Shown one piece after another: positions 1-10,898 of a DNA stretch of 64,000 nt (positions within the stretch are counted from its first letter, which is position 1; each line of letters starts with the position of its first letter). The stretch lies in contig JAQJZZ010000002.1 of the NCBI GenBank assembly GCA_030077755.1, positions 1,550,001 to 1,614,000 of the forward strand. The letters are read 5' to 3'. The position numbers and the translations under genes were made by a program. This DNA is from Filosporella fistucella (taxonomy: Eukaryota; Ascomycota; Leotiomycetes; Helotiales). Under the pieces are notes generated by a model. The model was not told the DNA's origin. It made no database searches and worked only from the letters and a program-made list of their open reading frames with translations.

Positions 1-22
1 GAAACTCAATGCGATTACCATA

Positions 23-802
23 ATGTCGACCTCCAATGTTGGTACCGTGTATAACGCGCAACCAATACATCCGCTTTCCGAAGAGTTTCGTAGTACCAAC
101 GAAATCACACTTCTATCTCCCGCAGGTAAACGTCTCTTGTGGTCACTAGATGCTCCATTTCCGGACGCCATCTCAGTCATGAGAGACGAATTCAGCCCCG
201 ATTCTCTAGAGCCCTATTTCTCAAATGGAAACTGGCATCCCGTCTCACAAGAACCCATCTCTGAGCCCAAAATCTCTTCTATCACCGTTGGCGTCAGCCA
301 ACTAGATGACTGGGAAGATGCATGGGAAGAATATCACGAAGAACATGGCGACCCAGGAGATGGGCAGGAAGGAAGGTGGTATGGTGAGCTTGAGGATTAT
401 GATTATGATCCCAACGACTCAGATCGGGGGCCCCGGCTCTTAGGCTGCTGTGGGGAGCCAAGGCCGAGAAACAGGAATCTCAGAATCGAGGTTCGTCCTG
501 CTTCTGGGTCCTCTTTTGTCACGATACATGATTACGTGTCTACGCTACACCCGTGGCTTATGGGCATGAAGGAGGATATCAGACGATCCACAGATGTGTG
601 GGATGGTAAGTTGACGGAAATGGTGGTGAATTGCAATGGATTGAATGCTTTGCATGTGGATGAGAAATCGGATTGGATCAGACGGGCTGTAATCGCGTCC
701 AACATTTATAACAACCCCTTGAACCATCCAGATGCTCATCTTCTGGGGCCAACCATGCCAGTATCTGAGCATCTGGGGGAGCAGCCGCCGTCGTTGCCAT
801 AA
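23..802 (+). CDS. Hypothetical acidic protein
   Basis: A 259-residue open reading frame from an ATG at 23 to a TAA at 800-802. I do not recognise the family. The middle third is strongly acidic and Trp/Tyr-rich (DDWEDAWEEYHEEHGD, then a Gly/Asp/Tyr stretch), with no signal peptide or membrane segment. The C-terminal third reads like a folded domain (HDYVSTLHPWLMGMKEDI). The frame lies only 22 bases from the window edge and another ATG and a stop sit just upstream, so upstream exons outside the window are possible and the start is not secure. It converges with the GH55 chain on the opposite strand. Coding is likely because the frame is long and its composition is coherent. Confidence 0.55.
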   Translation: MSTSNVGTVYNAQPIHPLSEEFRSTNEITLLSPAGKRLLWSLDAPFPDAISVMRDEFSPDSLEPYFSNGNWHPVSQEPISEPKISSITVGVSQLDDWEDAWEEYHEEHGDPGDGQEGRWYGELEDYDYDPNDSDRGPRLLGCCGEPRPRNRNLRIEVRPASGSSFVTIHDYVSTLHPWLMGMKEDIRRSTDVWDGKLTEMVVNCNGLNALHVDEKSDWIRRAVIASNIYNNPLNHPDAHLLGPTMPVSEHLGEQPPSLP

Positions 803-1309
803 TTTGGACGGGAGTTTGGACAAGAGCACATACCATAATACCAGTTCTTCTCCAGCAGGTCTAGCATAAATAATTCTGAAGGAGGAACCTGTGCCCACAT
901 TATCATCTTTCCTTCTCGATAGCAACCTTGATGCTGAGTGGCGATACGCAAAGATTGCCACAATCAAGTCGATCTCCCAAACACCGTTCTTACAGGCAGA
1001 ATAAGGACAAAAATAATAGGATGGAAAGAAACCACTATCGCTTGCCTAGTTCTATGTAATACAAGCCTCACCATAGCAGTATTCGCAGCGCTATGGATGA
1101 TGATACTGCAAAATTGCCCACAAAATTCGACGGATCGTGTACAAAAGTTTGATCAACAAAAGCGAGCACAAAGTATATACATGAAAGGGCTTCGGAGCTT
1201 GTGTCCCGTACAGCCATACAGAAATATACAAATTTCCCAACAAATGAAATGAAAAAAGTTTGTTCTTCAACGAATATCACCCACTGTGTGAGCCCAACAC
1301 CCGCTTCCA
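803..1309. other. Intergenic, convergent 3' ends
   Basis: About 500 bases between the end of the acidic protein gene on the plus strand and the end of the nuclease-glucanase chain on the minus strand. The small frames here overlap one another on both strands and show no protein-like features. It presumably holds both 3' untranslated regions and polyadenylation sites; no clear signal was identified. Confidence 0.4.
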
Positions 1310-4300
1310 TCAAAAAGTCAATTCCGGATCTATCCTCCACTCGAGGCAATTGTTCGAAACCGTCCCACCATGCTTATTATCAATACCGCTGCAATCGCAA
1401 CTATCAGTTGGAACAGCTAAGTATTGCATGCAAGTCTTCTCATCATATATAAATTGACACGACTCCTTCAAGATCTCCATAGAGATTCTGATAGTGACGG
1501 TTCCGAAGCCTCCGTTATACTCGAAGGGGAACTCATCTGATTTGATCATTTTCCCTCTCATTTTTAATTTGGAGATACCTTTACAGAAGCTGGAGGCTGC
1601 GTTCACCATCCGCACATGCTCGGTCTTTTCTCCCTTTTTGTAGCAAGATACTGTGTTGTCTATAGTGTTACCATTTTCAATGGGTGACTCGGTTGCTTGT
1701 TCGGCAATGGTAGTTGTAGTCGTTGTTTTAGTTGTGCTCGTGGAAGTAGTGGAAGTACTAGAAGAGGTGATTCTGGGACATATTGTCATATATTCTTCTT
1801 GGTTTTCGTCATCGAAATCTGGCTGTCCAGGGATATCGACGCCTCCGTCTTCACCGATGAGCCAAGGTCGATCTAGGCAGTCAGGCTCTATGGCGAAGCC
1901 GTTCGAGCATGGCTTCACTGTTGGCTCCTCCATAATACCTATTTCAGGTTGCCACCAACGTTTGGGGAAGCTTCCGACAGGTGGTGAAGAAGGGGGTGTA
2001 GGGAAGGCAACTGTTGGTGCTGTTGCGGTTATTTCTCCCTAACACAAGCAGATTAGCATCCGCGCGTTTTAGTATGGTGGGCAACGGAGGAGATGAACTT
2101 AAAAAATTTCAAGGTTAATGGTGTGAAGAATTCCCAGGTACAGGCAAGTGAAGTGAGGGAGATGGAAAAAGACCCACATTTGCTCCTGTAAAAGTGACAG
2201 AAGGCCAAAATGGTGTTGTTGCTAGAACCGGCATGAATGATGCAAAACCTTGGCGTTTGTTTTTCTTATTGGCAGCATCCTGTGTGAGGGTCACAGTATC
2301 AAAGATCCATTGAGAAATTGTGATGGGGGCCTGTGTAATTGTCGTGGACCAAGTTCCGGAGCTGATTGTCATTAGAGGATAATCCACAGTGCTCGTCGCT
2401 CCTGTCCATGCAGGAATTTTTACATGGCATGGGGGAATGCAAGTGAATTTTGGCTGATCCATATTCCACACATTCTGATCGATCCAGATGAGGTCATTGA
2501 ACTGCTCGCCGGTGCTACCAACATCTAATATCGTAATTTGAGACCAGAATGGGTGTGCTTTGACGTTGAGGTTGCTCACAGCTGTAATGCCCTTCCCGTC
2601 CATAACAGCCATGTACTTGGCTCCAATGGTAATCAAATTTTGTATGCGAACGCTTGCTCTGTTTGAAGTAAGAAGCATCAACGCCTTCTGACACAGTTGC
2701 GCATCGATACAAGTCTGGGCGTAAGTAGAAAACCATGAGTAAATTCCCGCACCAGCAATGAAAATATTCTCAGACTTAGTGATTATCACACCCCATGACT
2801 CGTCGCAGCCATTGAATTCGTTGGTAGCTACGCAGGAGTACGAAGGATCGCTTGGAAACAGTCCAACGACAGCGGCAAACGGAGCTGGTGGCGGCGGTGT
2901 TGGTTGAAAATAGGGCGACTCGGTCTGAATCATCCCAGCAAATATGTTAGAAGCTCCATTGAAATTGTACTGGTAGAAGACAGCATGCTCAGATGCAGTC
3001 GCATATAGCCTGCCGACGTTTTTGTTAGCATTCAATGACATAAGAATGGGTCAGAAGCAAAAAAACTATCAAGAAAGAGGTTTTGGGAATTACTTACCAA
3101 GTAGCTTTAGTGCTCTCAATCAAGAAGCCACGGGCAATGTAGATAGATGTTTGAACCATATCGTTACTCGGAGAGACAAGGTCAGGATCACTATTAACTA
3201 TTAATTCCATTCCACGTAATTGTTCTTTCGGAGATTCACAACTTACTCTAGCATATGATCAGCCCCCCAAAGCCACATGTTCTCAAAATATCCCGATGCC
3301 GATGGAGTAATATGCATCATCAGACTGGCTGCGCTGCATCCTGTATTGATTCCACTTGTGACAGGAGGGCATTCCGCGGGCGTTAGTTTGCTTCCAGTGG
3401 CCCCTCCAACCCGGACGTGACAGTCCCACAATGCAGCACTGCCAGCACTCGCAGCTTCGATATTCCACTGGACGAGAATCAAGCCAGCCGTTGGTCCGCG
3501 TGTTGTGAAAAGAAGGTCCTGCATCTCGACATTTCCAATATCTCCAGCATTTCCAACCTTGATAAGTACTTGGGGTTTGCTATAATCATTTTCAGTATTT
3601 CAGGTTAGTCACGGTTGGTTTTCGAGAGCTTACCTCGCGTTCTCGAAAAATGATCCAGATGCAACAAGTTGTGACCAGGTTTCACCCACAATCTTCGCAC
3701 CCGACGGTATAGTAATTGTGGAGGTGAGAATATATGAACCAGCATCTACGAATAGAATCTTTCCAAGTGTCGAGTATAATGCTTTTTGAAATGCAACTGT
3801 GTCATCCGTGATTCCATCACCTAAAGCTCCAAGGTCTTTCAAGTGAACAAAATCTCCCACGGGACGCTTTTCATACTGAGGTTTGACCCGCTCGAAGTAC
3901 GCACCGTTGGAGTCGACTAGTGTCGATTGCCTCCTATAGTTTCCAATCTTTCCACCTTGTGAAAAGGACCGAGAAGTTGTTGAGCCTGAGTAGATAGGTC
4001 CAAGAGCCCAATGACTTATTACTGAATTTGATGAGGCCAGAATGGTTTTCCCTGTCGTATCTGCAATCGTAGTAGTCACTGCTAATAGCGCAACATTCTC
4101 CAGAACAACTCCTGTGCTTCCTGATCCGGTTGCAGGTGAAGGCGGGGTTATCACTACGGCTGTACCAACGTTCGTGAAGGATGAATCGAGAATAGAGACG
4201 GATCCAATACTTCCAGAATTATCATCGGACACGAGCTTGAATCCAATTTTGACGTTGTTCATCTTCACAGATTTCCACACCCATCCCCAATCCCAAATGA

Positions 4301-7097
4301 CCTGAACACCTGTTGTGCAGCCATTAAACGTAAGACGCTGTGCAGTAAATTGTTGGTTTCCACCATAAAGTCCAATACCGCCACCAGTGAAGGTAACATC
4401 AGATATTTGCCCACCACTTCCATTCTCGGCATACATGCCAATTTGAGTGCTGCCCGCCTTTGCCACTAGCTCTACATTCTGTAAACTCGTGGCCTGAGCT
4501 ACTTGATAGTGCAAAGCTGAGATATTGGCCCCAGCCTGCGTGATATCTATGACGATGTTTCGGATTTGTCTGTAAAAATTGGCTGTGTTAATGTAGTACT
4601 GTTCCGCACCTCCTGCGCCACCAGTATATTCATCTGTAGACAGGACACCTAGTCCTATGAACTTTGGGGAAGCAATGAGCGTTGGGCGGAGGTTTGCATC
4701 GCCAATGACTTGAGTTCCGAATGGCATTGCAATTGTTGTTGAGATCAAGTACTTCCCTGGAGGGAAATACACAATGGCATTCTTAGTCGTTGATCCGTTG
4801 CACTTCTCGCCGCAACGAGTCCCATTAATCATAGCGCTCTTGATAGCCTTCGTGTCATCCTACCAGATATAATGAGCATGCCATCCAGAAATGAAATTGG
4901 AATTAGTTCAACTCACAGTAATGCCGTCTCCCACGGCTCCATAGTCAAGGACATTGCGAAATACTTTGTAGGCTGGATCATTGCCTAAAAGCGAGTTACT
5001 ACATGATTCTATTGGACTTCTTCACTTTTGGAGAACATTGAAGGAGCACGGAAATTTTTATCTTACCCCATGGTACCGTGCCTTTTCTCTGAATACTCCC
5101 CATCCAAAAAGTCCCAGGAGATGCTGCACGTTTAGTGAAATTTCCCCCAGCTGCCACAGAGTCAGCCTCGGCGACAAGGGCTGCAGCCTCAGCGATCTGG
5201 GTAGTAATATGAAGAAGAGGTGTCACATTTTCATTGGCGGTGGAATTGTCTACTTGCAAACTTTCCACAGCGCTCTTCTTCATTCCGTATGTATTGCGCA
5301 GGGGTTGGGCGAGACGTAGAGCATTCAGCTTAGAAGATTCGGCTAGTGCCTTGTCAACGATAGCCTGTGCCTCTTCGAGATCTTCAGGAGTGGCTCTCTT
5401 CAATAAGGGAGTGACTGAAGCTTCATGATCACTCCTTGAGGCAGGGCGTTTGTTGCTTCTATCTTGGTGAAGATGGCGAGACTTTTGATCATGGTGATTC
5501 TTCCAGTGTGCCGCATTGTGATGATCAAGTTCTTCGTCGATGCTCCATGCCATAGGAGAATCCATGCCTCGCATTTGCGGCAATTGATCGAGCGAGCTTG
5601 TCGCGTTTGAAAACTCTTCCTCAGTTGAATGATGAGCCGGAACTAGAATTTCCTTTCCAAATCCAGCTTCCATAAACTTCCTGATGTCTTCGAAATTTAT
5701 CTCGGTATCGATTGGGGTTGTATCTCCATTTTCAGCACGCTTTCTCGCCTGTGAGATTTGTCGCTCATTTGCCGTAACGGTCAAATTCGGATGGCTGTTG
5801 TCGTATGTCCAAATCTATCAGGAGGTTTATTGTTAGCATTCATCTATTTTTGACACAGTATATAAAACACAGCGAAATTGGTGGTGAATACCCTCGCTGC
5901 AATACCATCCGCTACATCTATAAATCCGAGAGTGAACAAGACGATACTATTTCCCGGGTTGAAGACAGGGTAGTTTTGAGGATTGGCCCTGATAATATCG
6001 CTGATTTCATTACGCAATTGATTGTGTGCGGTGCCCTGCCCTGCCAACTGCAGTATTAGAGATTTATTTAAGTAATGAACACAATTCGGTCAGAAAGTAC
6101 TAACAATCTTGCTCAGCTTTGACCCCTACTGCACAGCGAATTGCAGCACAACGGGTGTTTGACGGGCTGAGTCTATCCTGCCCGTCACCACCTTCTACAA
6201 ATGACTTTGGTGGAAATTCGTCACATGAATAGCGCATTCCGGATGGAATGATTCCTCCATTGGCATCGGTATCGTGAATTATTGCATCAACAGTAGTCCC
6301 TGGCTCAAGAGCAGTCGAAAACCACTGTGAAGAATTAATATAGTGCTTTGAATATATTCAATACTAGACGCTTGATAGCATCGTGAAAAGGGGACAAGAA
6401 AACAAATACGTACAGGTCCGTCATGCCGCATAACGGTTTGTTGATCAACTTCTGGGCAGGCGTGGGTTGCTCGCCATGGATTTGCTGTGTCGCTTCCTGG
6501 GCATGAATGCCTCCCTCTATTTCTGTTTCTATATCTTCTATTGAAGTCGTAACCAAATGTTCTGGGTCCAAGTCCTCCGGCCGCAGCACTCCTGGGGTGC
6601 ATAGATTGACCTCTGGGAGTGGCAAAGAAATTATCCGCGTTCCGGCATATGTCTTTCATGTAAAAGCGATTGTAGACCAGGTAAACGCCTATTTTGTGGG
6701 GGTCATCGTGGAGATCAATAACCGGTATAGGAGCATCGGTCCACCTAGGTTGACTTGAACACTTGGGGTCAGCATCTCGATTGCATCATAAGTTTCCTCT
6801 TCGGGATCGTAACGGAAAGTCACGTAACCCAAAGCACATTCGTGAATATTGCGAGGTCGAAGTCGTTAAGAGAAGTATCCCATTGAAATCCCATAAGCTC
6901 TTCCAACAAGGAATAATGCAATATTTGAGAATCTGGGCTTGAAATACTCACTATGACCATATTTTATAATCCGAATTAGGTATCGCTTGCCAGTTATAGT
7001 CTTGTAGAAACTGAGCTCTCACCAATTGAGCTGGAAGTATGACAATGAAGGCCACAAAATAATGAATCAAGTGAAGAAAATTCATTGCTGAAGGCAT
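1310..7097 (-). CDS. Secreted NucA/NucB nuclease + GH55 glucanase fusion (multi-exon)
   Basis: The chain starts at ATG 7097 with a signal peptide (hydrophobic core HYFVAFIVILPAQLVRA). About 6.7-5.8 kb encodes a NucA/NucB-type DNase module: CDEFP, FVEGG, NQLRNE and IVLFTLGF match the DEWP/EEGG/NQM/VLFI pattern of bacterial NucB. A linker follows, then a GH55 double beta-helix: DYGAVGDGITDDT near 4.9 kb and a second LGALGDGITDDT near 3.8 kb, the duplicated pectate-lyase-3 hallmark of exo-beta-1,3-glucanases. After a Thr-rich linker comes a C-terminal Cys-rich module (CDCSGIDNKHGGTVSNNC) like that on killer-toxin-type GH18 chitinases. Supported introns: 2039-2141, 3010-3097, 3191-3246, 3580-3633, 4860-4916, 4985-5066 and 5815-5891; one near 6.3-6.4 kb and one near 6.05-6.15 kb are likely. 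Exons between 6.7 and 7.0 kb are unresolved and two genes cannot be excluded, but the phase-0 junction at 5815/5891 joins nuclease and glucanase in frame. Confidence 0.7.
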
Positions 7098-8510
7098 AGT
7101 GACGCGTTGTCCCTCCTAGAGACAGAGGTCGTCTAGTGGAGGTAGACTGACTGATTTGAAGGCCTGGTGGGCGGTCCTTTGATCAAGTCAAATTCAAGGA
7201 GGTGCCATGAGCTATAAGGCTCAAAATACCAAGTCCTATCCATTCCAAACCCATAGCAGGAGCTCAACCTCGCCATTTCAAATCCACTTTGAGTTACTGC
7301 CTGGGAAGCCTGATGAAAAGCCACCTTGTGACTTCTCATCAGTGGAGAAACCTATCAGACACTTCTCCAGGTTAGTAAACTTACTGTAATCATTGCTTTG
7401 AGGCTTTCCACATACAATCTCCGCAAGCGCCTGCTTGAGCATCTTTTTCGAGTCTCCGAGTTCAACCGCCCGTGATTGCATGTATCCCTCGTCCGGTCGT
7501 GCCTGGTGTTTAAACTCGTACCTTGCATAATGCCATGTCGTGTAATGTGCATACGAAGTGGTATGCATTCGTTTCCAGAGAAACGTTGCAGTAGCTTGCG
7601 GCGCAGCTTTCGAATGCAGCACTCAGGTTTTTTACAAAATAGAGATCTTTCTGATCGGAGACCTTGACTCCGGACGGGCCAAGCCGGATTATCTTTTCGC
7701 CATTGGATTCGGATCTTCGGATATTGAGAGTTGACGATGCCCCTATTACGTGCAGGGTATATTCTATCCTTGGCGAAAACCTCGTCTATTTTATCTATAA
7801 AAGGTATTTTATCGCCGCTCTTGTGTTCGAATTAAGCAATACTACTAGAATCTTGATGATGATAAGATTGTATAAGGTATGATCGGGCCGTTCCTTCCTT
7901 GTAGTAGGATAAGCTTAAGTTAGCCAGGTGGTCATCACACCTGCCGCATCTGTAACTTTCTCCGTGATGATTCTATAAGGGAACGGGTGTAAAATTTTCC
8001 CAGAGATTTCAGAAGCTGGACTCACGATATTGATCAAGGTATTCTGAAAATTGGATGCCACATGATCTTTCCCCTATATTTTCTCCATCTTTGATCACCT
8101 ATCAAACCAATTTTCATTTCAAAGATGGCCAGGTTCCAGTTGGCCTGGCCATTGCCAAGTCATTTTGCTTGCAACTGTGCCGCTGAGCAAATTGCAAAAC
8201 CACATGTCAAGTGGCAGATTTCGAGCATGATAGAAAAGTAGTTTTCACAACCTCAGGGGCATATAATGCATGTCGGAGTTAAGCCAACCAAGGTTTAGCA
8301 ACTTAGTTGAAAGAAATTGCATTCAATTTCTATCAAGAGACTTTGGTTTTACTAGCACTGGAACCCTCCCGTGCCACATTTTAAAATATCCACATAATAG
8401 GTGGACAATATATCAGAAAAATAATCTTCACTTGAAGATTTGTCCCTCACTTCGTTTCCAGCTGTTCAGACCTGCCATAAATCGTTACAAAGTCCACGTT
8501 CGATGCAAAA
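7098..8510. promoter_or_regulatory. Shared divergent intergenic region
   Basis: A 1.4 kb interval between the start codons of the minus-strand nuclease-glucanase chain and the plus-strand LysM/CBM18 gene, so it must hold both promoters. A minus-strand open frame at 7278-7622 (114 codons) has no recognisable feature and I do not call it a gene. An AT-rich stretch with TATA-like sequence (TCTATAAAAGG) lies near 7793-7803, and further AT-rich sequence lies near 8380-8430. Precise transcription starts cannot be assigned. Confidence 0.45.
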
Positions 8511-10324
8511 ATGACGCCTTTTAGTGCATGCAATCAGTTGCCAAAATGCCTGTCGCTCATAGTATTGCTTCTTTCTATACTTACGGTAGACGCAGCTGAT
8601 AAATGCGCCTTGCCAGGGTGGTCAGGTCCTCTTCGCCGCGATGCTGTTGAATCCTCTAATCGGACGGATACTATAACTTCTAAGATGTTAGCTGCCAGGG
8701 ACATTCTGCTCGATCCTGACAACGTCCTACCCGGGGATATCAACTGCCGTTACACAGGACGTACCGATGCTGCTGTGAATTACTACACCTGCACTAAATT
8801 AGCAAAATTCTATGGAATCACGAACGAGAAATTTTTCAAGTTGAATCCAGATATCAAAGCGGATTGTAGCAATATTCTGCCAAATAGTGTCTACTGCGTC
8901 GACGGATGTGAGTCTTGTTGAGAAATGCCTTGGAAATAAAGACTAAACTTTTGATATAGTCATTGAGCCTGTGAGAGCTACGGACGGTCTTTGTGGTCCT
9001 AAAAACAACAATGCTACTTGTTTAGGACAAGAATTAGGTCAATGCTGCAATGTTATGACTGGGAAATGTGGTAATTCTACGTATGCTTTCTCCTTTTACT
9101 TCTTCTATTCTTCAAGGAAAATTCCAGAAAGAATCAAGCTGATGCTCAGTTGCACAGGGATGACTGTTCTCCCGGTATCTGTTATGAAGGTGCTTGTCCC
9201 GGCGACAAGATATTCTCCACTGATGGAACATGTGGTTATCAGCATGGAAACCGTCAGTGCATGGGAAAATGGGGTAGTTGTTGTAATATGAGTGGCGTTT
9301 GCGGTAACGGCACTGCGTTCTGTGGCAAAGATGTATGTCAATCAGGTAACTGCACGACGCCAGCTGTGGCATTACCTACATCGGGAAACACGACAGATGG
9401 TTCATGCGGAGGCCTGAAATCCTTCACTTGTAATGAGGCGTATGGGGTCTGTTGCAACAGATATGGACAATGTGGTGCTTCTTCGACTGACTGTGGAGTG
9501 GGTTGGTAAGTGCAGTCTCCCGAACTAAGGATCTTACTTCAATACTGACTTGACATAGCCAGTCCAAATATGGAAAGTGTAACTTAGTCTCCTCGTCGTC
9601 CTCTTCCATCAAAGCCTCATCTTCCACGACCTCCAGTTCCTCCAAATCTTCTTCTGCAGTACCATCCGCTACACCAGTGAGTCTGGATGGCAAGTGCGGC
9701 TCAGCATCTACCGTTGGCGCTACCTGTGCCGGAAGTACGTTCGGCTCTTGCTGTTCAGTCAAAGGAAACTGTGGTAACACACCAGCATTTTGTGCAGTAT
9801 CAAATCTTTGCCAACCTAAGTTTGGCACATGTACCCCTGTGAGTACAGATGGAAAGTGTGGTTCTGCATCAGCTACTGGTGCTACCTGTCTAGGAAGTAC
9901 TTTCGGTGAATGTTGCTCTGTCAAGGGAAATTGCGGTAGCTCGGCAGCTTTCTGTAGTGTTGGAAACCTATGTCAGACAATGTTTGGTACATGTTATCCT
10001 ACAAGTACGGACGGAAAATGCGGATCAGCCTCAACGGTATTTGCATCATGTTCTGGAAGTACCTTCGGAAATTGCTGCTCTGTGAAAGGTAATTGTGGCA
10101 GTACAGCAGCCTATTGTGCTGCTGGCAATTTGTGTCAGGACGTATATGGTACTTGCTACCCAACAAGTCTTGATGGGAAATGTGGTTCAGCTTCGACTCT
10201 GTCGGCAGCGTGCTCTACTAGCACATTCGGGAATTGTTGTTCTGTCAAGGGAAATTGTGGCAGTTCAGATGCGTTTTGTCTTATCACAAATATGTGTCAA
10301 CCTATCTTTGGGACTTGTACTTAG
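8511..10324 (+). CDS. Secreted LysM protein with seven CBM18 modules
   Basis: Four exons (introns 8908-8959, 9081-9157 and 9506-9558; all GT-AG with phases that keep the frame) give about 543 residues. A signal peptide (CLSLIVLLLSILTVDA) is followed by a LysM-like domain (VNYYTCTKLAKFYGITNEKF, then LNPDI and NSVYC). Next come seven Cys-rich chitin-binding type 1 (CBM18) modules with the DGxCG...CCS/N...CG...FC...C pattern. Modules 1-3 are divergent. Modules 4-7 are near-identical tandem copies with an exact 162-nt period starting at 9686, 9848, 10010 and 10172. A Ser-rich linker encoded near 9585-9660 separates the two groups. Known family roles are chitin binding, either shielding the fungal wall or masking chitin fragments from host immunity; which applies here is inference. 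It is divergent from the nuclease-glucanase gene. The model ends at TAG 10322-10324. Confidence 0.88.
9686..10321 (+). repeat. Four tandem 162-nt CBM18-coding repeats
   Basis: Four head-to-tail units, each 162 nt (54 codons), begin with DGKCGSAS at 9686, 9848, 10010 and 10172; the last is cut short by the stop codon. Each encodes one chitin-binding module, with the block FGxCCSVKGNCG almost invariant. The constant period and high identity point to recent unequal crossing-over, so copy number probably varies between strains. Confidence 0.9.
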
Positions 10325-10898
10325 TCTTTAGCGGATAATGTTAATACTTCTTCGAACTTCTGAGATTCGTTTGGATGAGAACCTCGTGCCATCTGGATAT
10401 CGTCGCATATTTGAACCTGAGCTGTATCTTCCCGTTCTGTCTATGAGGTAATGACTGCGAAGATTGCACAAAATAATTCACATTTCAGATGTCACAGAAT
10501 ATCATTTTTCAGAAGTGGCAATTTAGCACACCTAGGGAGGGCTCATGACGGGTCAGACCTTCAAAGTGAATTAAACTCTTCTTATTTCCATACTATCCAT
10601 CTCTCCTCTTTCTTCCAACTCCAATTTTCTCTCAGCTTTGTCGACTCTCATCTTATGGGCAAGTTGATAACTAGAGTCTGATAGCTGGAAGTTGAACCGA
10701 ATGGTTGAGGAGAATTATCAAGGTTGAGCCTGTTTCTTCTCGTGCCGGAACTCTTCTCAACTGTTTGTCGCCTACATTTGCCTTTTCAACTTCAAGGATT
10801 CTTCTGCAACGCTCAATGTTCAACTCTTGCCTTGAATCCTCAATTCTCAAAGCCCTAACTTGACTTTCTCAAGGGCCATCTTTACTTCAACTACCAGA
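10325..10898. other. Intergenic; 3' end of LysM gene and 5' region of family A
   Basis: About 570 bases between two plus-strand genes. The last 200 bases before ATG 10899 are pyrimidine-rich (runs of CTTC, CTCAA and TCAACTT), as is common in filamentous ascomycete 5' leaders. I see no further gene. Confidence 0.4.

Noticed and set aside
545..967. 140-codon minus-strand frame
   Set aside because: Fully overlaps the coding-like acidic protein on the other strand and has no domain-like composition; treated as a shadow.
1653..2042. 129-codon plus-strand frame rich in Val
   Set aside because: Antisense of the Thr-rich linker of the glucanase C-terminus; the Val runs are the reverse complement of Thr/Ser codons.
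7278..7622. 114-codon minus-strand frame in the divergent promoter region
   Set aside because: No recognisable domain or signal peptide, and it overlaps a competing frame; more likely chance in promoter DNA.
10860..10898. Non-ATG extension of family A exon 1
   Set aside because: The frame is open from a TTG but the first ATG at 10899 has a better context.
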